64,000 bases of DNA, from the NCBI GenBank assembly GCA_003864495.1, contig PEDN01001352.1:1178001-1242000 (forward strand), given 5' to 3'. Shown in pieces: positions 47,205-60,018 of this stretch (the stretch's first letter is position 1; each line of letters starts with the position of its first letter). Under the pieces are notes generated by a model. That model saw only the letters and a list, made by a program, of their open reading frames with translations, did no database searches and was not told the origin of the DNA. The stretch is from Nemopilema nomurai. Its lineage: Eukaryota; Cnidaria; Scyphozoa; Rhizostomeae; Rhizostomatidae. Both the position numbers and the translations under genes were made by a program.

Positions 47205-50200
47205 TCAAAGCATGAACGGAAGATCAAGGTTCTTCTCTCCCGTACCAACGTACACGTATCCAAACTTCCTCGTGGTTGGTACGTGAAAAAATGTGAAGCC
47301 AAGCCAATGAAGGCTGCGTAGAACAACAAGCGCGCTGCCTCTTTCAAACTGAACACTCCAAGACCCTGCAATAAGAACGAAGAAGCGTTTTCATTGCTGT
47401 TAAGAAAAAGGAATTGACTGTCTAGTCGCAACATAATCTAGTTCAACTCAATATGTGAATAAACAACGTATCATTAATGTGGAGCAAGGAATAGAGCTCG
47501 ATAGTGGTGAAGTCCCTACCTTAAAAAAATCTAAGAACCAAAATTTTATATCGTCTAATTATGATTGTGCCTGGACAGGCAATTTATATGCAAAATCCAG
47601 CTCAAAGTTAGTTTCAACAGGCATTAGCAGAAAGAGGGTGTTGTCTCATTTTGATTTAGACAAAAGACTGAGACAAAAACTCGCTGTACCCTAGATGAAA
47701 CCATTTTTATCAATGCTGCCCCCATGTCATTGAATAAAGAGACAGGCAGCAGCACGTTGGTCCACAGAATTGTCATTTGGCAACATTTTTTTGAAAGTCT
47801 AAATGAACCTGTTTTATTTTCATTGGAAAGCTTTTGAATCTGTGTTCATAAAAATGAAAAAGTAACTTTTATGTAATTATCACAGTAGAACTGGTCATAT
47901 ATTTCTAAAATTGTTGGCATCAGCAAAACTGACCATTGTGGGGAATGTCAGCATCAATTGGATCCAGAAAGTCAATTGCCTTGTCAAGATCAGCCTGTAA
48001 GCAAAAACCGTCTAGATTAATCATCCACTTATGAAAGGGTGTATTATATTAAAATATTATTGAGAATGTGTAATCTACTCTTTAGCATCCAGTATTAAAA
48101 GTGATCTCTCTTAATATTTAACATCTTTTGATCACTCTAGCTAGTTGACCACTCTTGAAAGTTCCAATTTGTGATATTGTGGAGTTCTGATCTTCTAAAT
48201 AATGTTGAATAATTGCCCATGCTTACAATTTCAGTTCTTTCCCTGATACCATCAAATACAATAGTTACATAATAATGCTTGTAAAACAAGTGTCAAAAAA
48301 ATTAATTTCAAAGAGTACTAACATAACTACTGTTAAACTGATATTTCATAGCTTGAAAGAATGAACAAAGCTTGTTGATTTCACTTTCTGTCAATGGTAT
48401 GAATATTTTGCCTAAAAGACTACCTTTTGAAGCAATGTTTTTTCTTGTAAAAATATTGGTTCTCTGAAATGGAAGTAGGATGACAATCTTCCAGCTTCAG
48501 CAGGTGATAACCCTGAAATATCCAGAACAAGAATGAAAACTTTTTATGTTTAAAATAATGAGAACTGAAAAAATTATGACCTGGATAAAGTGTTCAGCAT
48601 AGAATGTCTTTTGTATTGTCACTTGATTGATAAACTAGTGTACAGAAGCCCCCCCCCCCCAAAAAAACTTGTTAGGTGGGCTATACCCCTCTTTACAAAA
48701 TGAAATAGCCCTAAAATCATCATGCATATCAGCCTCTAAAAAGGTTCCAGGATAATGCCATTGATGTTACCAATGGCATGTTTAAAAATCAAAGACCAAC
48801 CAAATTTCACTCAAGATATTGACTTGCCTTCAAACATTCTGTTTTTTCGTACTTCACCAGTTGGTATCCTTATGTATGCTCCTCTTGGTACAATTGCAAC
48901 TTCCTGGTCTATTGCTGTTATAACTGTAGCTAGACGATCCTCTTCTTTTATAAGAACCTGAAGAAAGTGTTTTTATTTTCAATTTTAAGGAATAAAGAAG
49001 CATTTAAGATTACCAGAACATTGAATGCAAAACAGTTATCATCATTTAGATGTCATAATCATCAAGTTGTTGAGGAGATGTACATACTTCTAAAGTGGGT
49101 TTCTTTCTTACAAAACATTGAAACACTGGTATTACTCTCAGTTTTCTACACTGTAAAGTGGATCAAGATCATCTTTATCAAAACAAATCCATACCATATT
49201 GGTATTTTCTTCTTCCTCTTGGTCTCCCTCATCAGCTTCTGTATTTTTCTCTATGTATTCATATTCATGTGATGGATCACCAGTAAATCTTCCTTTGATA
49301 AGAAGACATCTTCTCTTTGTTTCCTCTTCTGGTAACTGCAGCTGAGCCCATTTTATGCAGTCAGTACTAGAATTGGAAGAATTAATTTCTGAACATTTTC
49401 GAAAGCTATGTAATCAGTTCTGTATTTTTGCATTCTTTATAAAAACTAAGATAAAGGCAAACTTAGCAAAATCAGTGTCTTGCTGAATTTCTTCTTTGAA
49501 AAATGAAGCAACTATTTTAACCATTCGTTATTGAAAAACACCACCTTATCTTCTAAAAAATAAGCAAAGCAAAAGAGGGAATAATTGTACTTGGTTGAAA
49601 ATCCATTTAATCAAAATGTACAGTTGGATGCAAGAACAAGAAAACTGCCCTTAAAAACCAAACAGCTTTTCTGACAAAACAACTGTTTGGTCCTACAAGG
49701 GGCTTTGTACCCCCTTGATCCCTTCTGATGGTAACACTGGACCTGGTGTTACTACATAAATATAAATATCACCAGATACATGCTGAAGAAAAATATAAAA
49801 TGTATAATTTCAGTGAAGAAAAATATAATGCAGATACATGCTGCTCTTAACGGTTTTTAATATTCACAATCACAAAGTGGTGTATGAATTGAAACAAATG
49901 CTGTGATCTTCAATAACATGCAGCAACAATTCTCATCTAAAAAAATTGAAATGTGAGCAATTTCCAAATAAGTTACTTACGTTAGCTGTTATACAATTAT
50001 TTAGTTGAAATGAATGGCCTCCGAAATATGAAATTATTACGAGTAAAACCTGAATAAACCCCTCATCAGAAAATTACGACTTCGCATTAAAAGTCTTATT
50101 TTTGAAACGAACCTGTATAAAGTTTTTCTCTCCTTAAGCTCATCGTTTCCAACTCCTTGTACAATGAAGTAGTCCGTTTTTATTCCCAGTATCTTTCCCC

Positions 50201-50339
50201 AAAATTGGATTTTCAAAAGTTGTTGTTGCGTCTTCAAAATGACAAGAGAGGACTGTAAGGCTGCTTTTTGTTCAACACTGAGGACAACACCGCTGCTCGC
50301 AACATAATCCACTTCTAAATGTAGTGCTTCTGCATCCAT
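47205..50339 (-). CDS. RSPH9: Radial spoke head protein 9
   Basis: RSPH9 is a component of the head of axonemal radial spokes in motile cilia and flagella. Six minus-strand exons join in phase: 50113-50339, 49195-49366, 48828-48957, 48424-48512, 47934-47994, 47205-47365. They total 840 nt and 279 residues, close to human (276). Diagnostic segments are FWGKILGIKTDYFIVQG (exon 1), KGRFTGDPSHEYEY (exon 2), EDRLATVITAIDQEVAIVPRG (exon 3, split over its centre), LSSYFHFREP (exon 4), and the C-terminus KFGYVYVGTGEKNLDLPFML (exon 6) followed by TGA. The start is the first ATG (MDAEAL), as in the family. The donor after exon 3 is GC, the donor after exon 1 is a weak gttcgt. The presence of this gene implies motile ciliated cells. 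Confidence 0.95.
48649..48667 (+). repeat. Homopolymer C run (12) followed by A run
   Basis: Twelve C and then seven A bases inside RSPH9 intron 3 (minus strand gene). A second C run of 13 lies at 53665-53677. Both are places where sequence length may be wrong. Confidence 0.9.
48826..48827 (-). other. Non-canonical GC splice donor, RSPH9 exon 3
   Basis: Read on the minus strand, exon 3 ends ATG TTT GAA G and is followed by gcaagt. Exon 4 starts after tttcag with GG TTA TCA CCT, giving the family reading F-E-G-L-S-P-A-E-A. The nearest GT (two codons on) would shift the frame. Context is the strong form usual for GC-AG introns. Confidence 0.88.
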
Positions 50340-53300
50340 TTCGGTCGAATAGTCTATTTTGAAATCTTCTTGAGGAAAGCTCCCAACTCCTTTCGAAGAT
50401 CGTTTAGTATGTTGTTATTAGCAACATTACCAAATTCTCGCTTTCATTTCGTCCTCCTTTCCGCATCAACCTCGCTTGCAGCGAAAGTTGTCAAACATAA
50501 ATCGAGTTAAAAGGCTTGAAATACGAGAAGGTAAAATAAAGAATATTTGCCTTTTCGATGAAAGAACAATGTCAAATCCAAGGTGTGCCCCTTGTTCACG
50601 CTGATGGGTACACCTCATCGGAAGCCATTTTGATTCACACTGTCCAAAAACGCACCGGAATTCTTGAGAACGAAAATGAACAGAATTCAACGTGTGTATT
50701 CGTGGAATGATCTCATTATAATAAACCAAAAATATATCACACGGCTTACATGAAAAAAATTCAGGAGAGGATAATATGACTCACGGAGGGATGATAGACT
50801 AATGATTTTCTTAAAATGTTGCACAAATTATTGGGTAAATAATTAAAAAATATTAAGGAGCCCCCATTCACTTAGAAGACATTCACTTTGCAGCAAGTCA
50901 CCTTGAAGATGAGTAACTAGTGTCCTCACTGGAAAGCCTAATACTTGCAAATTTTGACATATTTTCCTTGGCCCCTTTAGTGTAAGCCATAAAAAGTTGA
51001 TTTATTAAGTCTTATTATGTACTCTGGCCTAAACTGAGAAAAGCGCAAATAAGGCAGGACAGAAGACAAGAGCTCAAACTGTTGAAGCGAAAAAAATCAC
51101 TGATTGTAAGAAAAGGCCTTGCTCTTGAAGGATTGTCAAACCGTAGGAAGAAATAACTAGAGGATCGGCACCTGAAGGACAATATCGCCATTTTAAGACT
51201 TTGATATTGATTCTACTGCAAGCGTAGTCTTCATTTGCAGAGTTTTCTAGCATGTCAACACCATACTCTTCCATTCAATATACTTTCATAACGCAAGACC
51301 ATTTGTTTTGCAACTTTCCAATATGCAATGAAATGTTCAATGTGCGGTAAAAATGGACAAACACAAAGAATTTCCCTTGCTGATAGAGCAGAAACCAAAG
51401 AAGCCTATGACCTCTAGACCTCTTTTGCCTGTTCTTACTTTCTTTCCACATGCACTTGTATGCCCAACCGTTGTAGGTAACTTTTAAAAGCACATTTCCC
51501 TTATCTATATTGTTAAAATGCTTATTTTGATTTTCATCGAGGCAGAAATTCTTTTGAAAAAACGCGGTATCAAAGATAAGTCTGCTGTAGCAAGAAATGT
51601 TCTATAACAACCATATTCCGGATATCTGGAAGTCACGTTGCATATAACAAATCAGGTTTTTTCGTAACTTACTTTGAAAAATTATTTAACCGATACGTTT
51701 GAAGCCTAGCCGCTTTCCTCTGTTATGAGTCATGGTTGATAACTTTGGTGAATTTGGATGCAACAAACTTCCAATGCGTTCACGATTAGGCACCGTTCTT
51801 AGATTCTTTGGTAGGGATTTCATTCAAATGATGATCAACACTTGCGCTAAACATAAGACACATACTCTTTTCTGGAACTATGCATCTCTCATTTCTGCAG
51901 GCCGTCTTTTACTTAAAGACGATTGAGTTTGAGGGATCTTAGACCTTCCTGTCCATTAGCGCGCGGTCTTTACTAACTTAGATGCAATAAATTGGAGCTG
52001 CTTTCTGTCCACAATAGCTTTGCACTATTTTGACGACTGATCATATCATTAATAATACATCCTTGTTTCTACGATTGTCACTATTTATATCTAAACTACT
52101 TGTACTTCGTATCATTGGATTGTTATGGATAAAGATCAAATACCTTACTCAAATGCAAATAAGTCCCTCCACCGTTCACCCTTCAGGATCCATCTTGCAT
52201 TTCAGACATAACTATTCTTGTAGTGAGGGGAAAGACATTTCAACTCTAAAAGCAAGGAGATGATTTCAACTCGAGGGGAAACGACAAGCAATTTGTATTC
52301 ATATTGTATTAGTCTTCCAGATGCTCTTCTTGTTGTGATCTTAAAACATGACTGAATGCATAAGAATTGTGGAGTGAAGTGAAGAGGCTTCTCTGAAGAA
52401 CGTTTTGGCATTATTCTATATTAATCATCGTCCTATCATTAACTGCTCACAGCATCTCATGAACATTAAATTTGATCCACCACAACACAAAAGGATTTTA
52501 TTTCACCAAAAGTGAAAAGGTGCTTTTCAAACTGCAAGCGCAAAGAAATGTATTTCAAAAGCCGTGTAACGTCTAAGTTCAAACTTTCCAAATCTCATCA
52601 GTCGTTCGTCAAGGCAACTTTCAGCTCCATGAAACAGCATTCGTACTAAAATTACCTTGGAAAAGGAAATGTTGCATGATCCATATTCAAACTATTTAAT
52701 GAATTTCCGGGACTATGTTAAATCATGCTAAAAAAACATAGGGGCAAATTTAGATTATTATCAAGGGATTAGGATCACGGTGTCATCAAGTACATGGTAT
52801 CATCGGGTCACGTAAACTTCGCAGCAGCAACAACAACATTATTCGCTCGGCACAGTTTGGTTTTATGAAAACAGTGCATCGTAAGTATTTTAAGCGCAAA
52901 CTGTTTTAATTTCACATGTGTCCGTGCCTCCTTCACGTTATCGTATGAGAAAGGTGGCTTCCTCGCCACCACCAAAGGTCAATTTTTGCGGTTGCTAATT
53001 ATATATATCCAAAGTATTGAATTTCATTCTTCAAGTTTATCGCCCCATTTTGCGTATACAACTCTGCAAAGGAATCTGTTGCAATTCAATGAATAGATTT
53101 ATGGAAAGTTTTAATAGCAGAAAACGAATCTAAATATGCTGCCCCGAGTTACATTCCAGAGGAGAAAGATGAATGTTCAACCCCCAGCTCAAAGTACCCC
53201 TACAGCCTTGGAGTCTCTCAGGTGTACACTTTTTATAATAAAGTCTTCCCTAGTGTTTCTTCGTACAAGCAAGTTAGTGTAGAGTCAGATATTTTAAGGA

Positions 53301-55078
53301 CCTGTGGAGAATTTGGCTGAGATAAAAAGACTTACTAATTAATATTCTTCAACATCCTCTCCCTTTTCCAAAAGAGATAATGTTAAGCTCATTAGCTTCC
53401 TTTTGAAACTCTAAGATGTAATATTAATATGCATTAAAGTGTGCAAATGGACTAAAGTGGCAAAGCATTATTTTATTTAAATAAATAAGAGGTATTTGTT
53501 CCCATGCCCATGACCTGACAACAGAAAAAGTCCCTATGCAACTTAGAAAGCATTTAAATAACAATTACAGAAGTGATGGGTTACAAAATTCTTAGAAAGG
53601 TAGAGGTAGAAATTGGTAAAATGTTATACTTCTTGATTCTATGATTGCTTTTTAGCAAAAATAACCCCCCCCCCCCCTCATAGATTAAAACTTGCAGCCT
53701 GATAAATGATATAGTTAAGACTTTTTTAACCAGTGCAAAACCTTAATTTTGACAAAACAAAATGTCTACCGTTTTGCCATATGCTTGAACGGGATATAGT
53801 ATGATAAAGCTATGCATTTATTTGAAGCATTGATAACCTCTGCTCTATCCGGGTAGAATCTGGTGAGTCTTAATAATTTGAACATGCATCCCAGGTCATT
53901 TTCTGAAAGAAAAATCCACCTGAGCTAGTTCCTTTTAGTTGTGCAGCTTGAGGTTGTTCCAAAATGAAATCAATGTTACAAATGTATCTAACTAAGAATT
54001 TGGTTTGCAAAATAATCAAACCATGTGCAATCTAGGTTTTTCTGAGAGGGTGATAACTTGTAAAACGTGATATTCCCTCACAAAACTATTGCACAAAGCC
54101 CAGAGTAAACTTGCATTGGAGCAGTTTATGTTTTGTGAAAAATCAATTAGATCAAGTTGAGCATTTTTAATGCAGAAGGAAAACAAGAAGTTTTTCCACT
54201 CTAGGTAATAACTTGTATAGAATTACATGGGTAGAGCTGCATCTGTTCCCACATTAGATTAGATACTTGATAGTGAGTAATTTGAGAAATTAATGAATTT
54301 GTTCAATTGCTTCACAACTTCAGTGCTGCTTTCCATTGATATTTTTGTGTTGTACCTTTGAAAAGATTTGGGTAAAAACATCAAAGACAATAATGCCCTC
54401 TGAAAGTTCCCTTCAACCAAGTTCAAATGCCAGAATTTGGCCAGACAAACATTAATGAAAGTATTACCCTTGACCAATTAGTGCAGTGCTGAAATGTCTC
54501 ATAAAGCCTGGAATGTCTAGTTGAACAGGTTTGTATGCTCATTTGAAGGTGGAAAATGCCACATAGATTGTGTATTAAGCTTGTGCAAAAAGTGTATACA
54601 AAATTGCAGATCCCTTTGAAAGTAATTCCACACACAATCCAACAGCTACCTTCTCCCCAGCCCCAAGAAGACCTTTCCTAGATTGCAACTCTGCTCATCT
54701 ACAAAATCAGTGCACATTATCTAAGCAACATACTTCTCTTGTAGAAAGTTTATGCTGCCAAGAAGAAGATAACACCAGCATACTGTTAGAGTTATTAAAG
54801 TTTTATCAAGAATGAATGAATTTTGTAAGTTTACTACTTTTGTTTTGTTTGTGTTCCATTTAACATGATTTTTCCTTTTGTCATTCTTTAAAATTTTAAG
54901 CCTACATTGTGTCATAAACTACCTGTCCAATGTGCATAAATATATTGTAAAAGAATGGTTGTTGTTGTAGTTTTAGCTCCATTGATATGGTTGATTGGGT
55001 TTTATGTAATTTATGTGTGCCAATAATCTCCTTTGAAAAAAGCTTCAATTCTTGACAGTCAAGTATTCTTTTATAGGT
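50340..55078. other. Interval between RSPH9 and GCH1
   Basis: No gene supported. RSPH9 (-) and GCH1 (+) diverge from here, so both promoters lie within. Short open frames (for example 50466-50729 minus, 51732-51926 plus) show no family resemblance. A homopolymer C run lies at 53665-53677. An upstream GCH1 exon could lie near the right end because the first recognised exon is preceded by an acceptor-like ttttatag. Confidence 0.5.
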
Positions 55079-56560
55079 ATGCGTCAATGGAGCCCAACAG
55101 GTTCACAGGAATTGCTGCGCAAAGATACTGATGAACAGTTGAAAGAAAATGTGGACAAAATGTCTTCCGCTGTCAAGTGTATATTAGAATGTGTTGGAGA
55201 AAACCCAGAAAGAGAGGGTTTGGCTAAAACTCCAGAAAGATTCGCCAAGGCCATGATGTTTTTTACCAATGGCTATACTCAAACACTTTCAGGTGCATTT
55301 TTAGGCTTTTACCTGTGCGAAACAATGAATCTTCATTATAACGCTTTTCATACCAGGGTGAAGTGCATTACCATTGTATTATTAATGGATGCATCCTACC
55401 ATCAATGTTCTTTTGGATCTTTCATTTTAATTACCACCCTACGTTACCTTTGTTGCCCATCAAGATTGTTGGCGCCTGCTTATGCATTCTGGTCGTTTCA
55501 GATCTCTTTTGATCTAGACTAGAACAAAAGACATTTGAATATGACGTTGCAGTCATGGCCCCAGTTATTTTGTCAAGGAGCTGTTAATCATAGCTGATTA
55601 TACGAAGACTCCCCATAGAGATTTCTCAACGCTACTATTACATTGGAATGCTTCTGTTTCCACGACAATCTTTTGTCGTCTTTTAGCATTCGTTTTCGCT
55701 TTGGGCTTCCTCCTTGCTAATTTTTCCGGCAAGCCTGACTCATGTAATGCACCAGTGATCTAACGGTGTCGCCATTTATTATTCATTCATCATTAGTCTG
55801 ATTCATTGTTTATATTAACATTCATTGATTTTTAGACATCATAAACGATGCTATATTTGATGAACAGCATGATGAGCTAGTATTAGTCAAGGACATCGAC
55901 CTTTTCTCCATGTGTGAACATCATCTTGTTCCTTTTGTTGGAAAGGTAAAACTACTTTACATTAGCTTATAAAACGCCTTTGCCATTCTAATTTATATTT
56001 ATCTCTGTTCCTTTATCACGTATCATGAATTTGTTTGAAAGTTGTATCATAGATTTTTTACATCTTTTTTTATCCCTGTTGATTCGAATGCAACCTTCTG
56101 TATTGGAACTGGCAGTTTAACGAAAATCGAACTTGGACGTTAAAACAAATTGATATTTATTTAGGATTAAGCTCTATGTAAAGCATCCACTCTTTATCAT
56201 CACTATGATCTTCGGTACAAGGCTTTACAACTATACATACTCTCGAAGTATGCATTCTGTGCAAGAAAATAAACAAGCAGAAAGGCTGATGCAAGCAGAG
56301 GATTCTTTAATCATGGAGTGGCTCGTCACACTATGGAATGAACTCTGCCAAGAATGTATTAGACAGTTTCTCAATTCCTTTTTTGCAAGACGTCTTTTAC
56401 GTAATAGTCAATATACCACACTGTGGGAGACGATCCTTACCTTCCTTTCTGAATATTCTGCAACGCATACGACATTGCAAGTTATTTGTGGACAATCATC
56501 CTTTGACAATCTTCTTTTTTTCTTTCTTTCTTTCTTTCTTTCTTTATTTATTTCTTTATT

Positions 56561-56593
<33 letters not shown>

Positions 56594-59436
56594 AATCGTG
56601 ACTGTTGTTGCACTATATCACTCGATTAGGTAGCGTATTTTTGTCTTTTGAGATATAGCTCAAGCACAGTCGTTTCAGTGAATTTCAATTCTAAGGAACG
56701 AGAAAGTAGGCTCAAAATTTGGTTCCTGGCCAGAAACGGTCAAGGCTTGGACTCCATTCGAGGGAACCTTATTTTCTCTCAACCTTCCATTATTTAACTT
56801 GACATTCGCGTTAAGATCTCATTAGTTAATGACGTTTTCTAGACGTTAATCATCGTTATATCAAGTGTTCATATTGATGTACTTTATTTTCTAGCTATTA
56901 GTTAAATTCATTTTGAATTTACTTCTATTTTCAGTATTAATTATGTTATGGGCTATTAAGTCTTTCAAAGCCCAACTTATGCCTTTTTTGTCTCTGTTAT
57001 TAAATATGATTTATTACGTTAATATGCAAGTCGGGGGAAGAACTCTTAAAAATATTTCATACTAAGAGTAGTAGATGTTTCCTACTGTATACTATTTCCT
57101 TATAGTATTTCCTTAAAATTAATGACCGAGTCTTAATGGGACTTATTCGATCTTAGATTTTCCCTTTCGGTCTAAAAACGAATCTTTTATGCATTTATAC
57201 CCATGGAGATGATAGTTATCAAATGCATTTATAAGCTTAGCGGGTATGCCCATGTGGTGCTCTTCTTTTATTGTACTGAATGAAGGAAATATTTGGACCT
57301 AAAAGCCACGCTAAATGGTTGTGGAAAGATAAGCTTGACAAATGAATCACATTTTAGTAAAACATGAAAGGTGCCACTAAGATCATTAGTCTCCAAGTTT
57401 TGCTCAAATTAAGCAAAGATGAAAGATGTGAATGCATTTAATGTTCTCATTCAAACGTTTAAACGGTTTCATTAAACTTAAACCTGATAATTCAGATTGG
57501 TGAAAGTACATAATGTTGTTTAAATAGAGGGGAGCATGCTGCTAAGAATCTTCAAACCCTTTTGTTTTGCACCGAAGCTTAAGGTAATTATTCAAAGTGA
57601 TTAGATTAATGGTGTTACTTCTCAAGGTTGAAGTGATTACGATCTTTGTATATTTAAATCATATGTAGAATATGTGTTATCAATGTGTACCAATTTCTTC
57701 TCTAACTGCAGGCCCACGTTTGCTACCTACCCAATCGCAAGGTTATCGGACTAAGCAAAATTGCAAGGTATGAAACCAAACTTGTAACTGCTTTTAAGGC
57801 TCGATTTGATTGCCTGGTCATTTTGTGCTTAATCAAATTGATGAGCTTCGTGCTGATGTGGACACTGACATGTTGTCTTCGATGGACATGCTACGCCCAC
57901 TCGTACCGCTCTTAGCAATAACTTTTTATCCGCTTTAGGACTCAATGCCCAATGCTGAGTAATGCATCGTTTTAAGAATAAATGGTGTAGATGCCAATTG
58001 GGAAACCATCGACATTTCTTGGAAATGCCTGCTTATGTTTGCGTTTACGTTGCGTTAACGTTACATTGCTCCCACCATAGCATTTATATTTATTGATATC
58101 AAGAAGTTTCTGTACAGAAATCACAAGTCTTCTTTAAGACGTTTTCGAAATGATACCTTACAAGTTGATAATTGCCTATAGATTCAAAGAAGGTCCTTCA
58201 GCTTGGTAACAACTTACTTATACCAGGTATCGAGTGCTAGAAGATCTTGTGGTTTTTTGCCGAAATATTTAGAGACTTAAAAGGATAGAGCCTTGAACTA
58301 GGTATAGTCATCGCTTTGGGGAAAGTTTGTCTCTTTGGGTCAGGGCATAAAATTCAGTTGTTAGATACCTTAACAGTCTTGAAATCTGAAAGGAATTTAG
58401 TCTGCTTTGTATTATGCAAAGCGACATTACTTTGCCTACAATGGTTGGTCATTTAATAAAATGAGTGTGAAAAGGGTCACTATTTATTTCTGTGTTAGAT
58501 CGTCTCTGTACTCTCTATAAGTCACCAACATTTAACAATTGTCATTTTCTACACAGAATTGTTGAAATGTACAGTCGAAGGTTGCAAGGTTTGCTCTTCA
58601 CTTGTTGCAATTCTTAAAGTACCATCGAATCTTCTACAGAGGAACGCAGAGGGACATAGAAGGCCCAAAGCCTGCGCATCGCCATGTTTTTTTTCATTTG
58701 ATGTTTTGATAAGCTTTAGAGTAACCCATTTAGAATTGGCTTCTTGTTGGAAATGTTATTGATAATAGTTTCTTACTTATAAGTGCTTGCTTTTTGGATT
58801 CATTGACATGGCCTAACATTGCAGTATCCTCCTAGAAATCATATCAGTTGCGATTTCATCATCTGTTGCAATCTAGCAAAACATGCTGGCCTTTTAGCAT
58901 GTGACTCTAAGTGCCAGCATTGAAATCGTACTGTCCACGAACTGTATTCATGGGAGGTATTGCAATCAACGACAGTTATGTCGCTATGATGACAGGAACC
59001 GAGCATTGATATAACTTCGAAAATGACTGGAATTGAGCGACAAAGTTTTCTAACTTTCTTAAAATTGTGCTTCCCTGCATTTTCGTTGCTACAGTGGCCA
59101 AATTATTTACAGATTTATTTGCTTCATTAGTTTAGGTTATTTTTATCATCTCTTCATTCCAACTACTTCATTCCAGCTACTTGACTCGGTGCTTCTGCAA
59201 CTAAATTCACTGTATCTGACAATGTATTTGTTAGATTTATTTTCCAATTCTATAACCGTGTTTTGATATCATCACGGGAAGCTTAGAAATTTGAAGCAGA
59301 AAACTCTGTGCCTATTTCAGAAAGTTATATATGATCTGACTTTTTCTTTAGTTCAAGAGAGACTCACTAAAGATATTGCAAAGGCAGTGTTGGAGGCAGT
59401 AAAACCGACTGGTGTTGGAGTGATCATTGAGGCCTG
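55079..59436 (+). CDS. GCH1: GTP cyclohydrolase I (partial; last exon not in window)
   Basis: GCH1 converts GTP to dihydroneopterin triphosphate, the first step of tetrahydrobiopterin synthesis. Five exons join in phase: 55079-55292, 55836-55945, 57712-57767, 58557-58588, 59352-59436. They encode [47 protein letters not shown] (with the zinc-binding Cys and His), [28 protein letters not shown] and [13 protein letters not shown]...GVGVIIEA. The last seen exon ends in a split codon (TG|), so a further exon should carry the HMCM...RG block with the remaining zinc cysteine, and the C-terminus. I could not find it up to 64000. The start is uncertain: the ATG at 55079 lies two bases after an acceptor-like site, so the regulatory N-terminus may be on an upstream exon. 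Confidence 0.92.
56511..56592 (+). repeat. (TTTC)n microsatellite, GCH1 intron 2
   Basis: A tetranucleotide run of tttc with a few ttta units, about 80 bp. It creates a long hydrophobic Phe/Ser/Leu open frame on the plus strand that is not a gene. Confidence 0.95.
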
Positions 59437-59820
59437 GTGAGCTAACAATCGTATTACGAAAAATTTCACAATGTTTCATTTCACAAAGATTTAAAAACAA
59501 CGCAAACCAGCTTTAGTAAAGTACATTTTCATCCGACATTCCTCGTAGAATGCCTTGACCGAAGTAGATCACGAATGGTGCCCGATTTCTACCTCATTCC
59601 GCATAGTTTTGGGACCGCAGCATGAGTAATCATTCTGTCGTGTTTGGGAGCATTTTCCGACATTCGCGTATGCTGACAACGAAAATGTACTTCGGGGTAT
59701 TAAGTGTAATTTTGAAATGGTTTTGCGAATGTTTTCTTGACAACTCATACATTGTTACGTTACTGCAGCATACCTAAATCTAAAGTCGCTCGGCATAAGA
59801 TTGCCTCAAGAGCGATAATT

Positions 59821-60018
59821 TTTTTCAAAGAAACCTACGCAAGTGCACCAAACTTTCTTGGGAAACTAAAGAATTTTGACAAGAGTGCCAAAATTTCTAG
59901 GCAAACTAAAGATTTTCACAAGAGCGCTAAAAGTTTCTAAGCAAACTAAGTATTTTTCATAAGAGCGACAAAATTTTTCGGCAAGCTAGTTATTTTTTAC
60001 AACAGCGTCATAATAGAA
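59821..60018 (+). repeat. 40-bp tandem repeat, about 4.5 degenerate copies
   Basis: The core gcaaactaaag recurs with a period of 40 at 59861, 59901, 59941 and 59981, each followed by an att-rich stretch, aagagcg and aaaatttc. The earliest copy is only half matched. It lies after the last seen GCH1 exon. Confidence 0.8.

Noticed and set aside
47455..47694. 79-codon plus-strand frame inside RSPH9 intron 5
   Set aside because: No family resemblance and lies wholly in an intron of a well-supported gene on the other strand.
56205..56633. 142-codon open frame ending in Phe/Leu/Ser runs
   Set aside because: Much of it is the (TTTC)n microsatellite in GCH1 intron 2.
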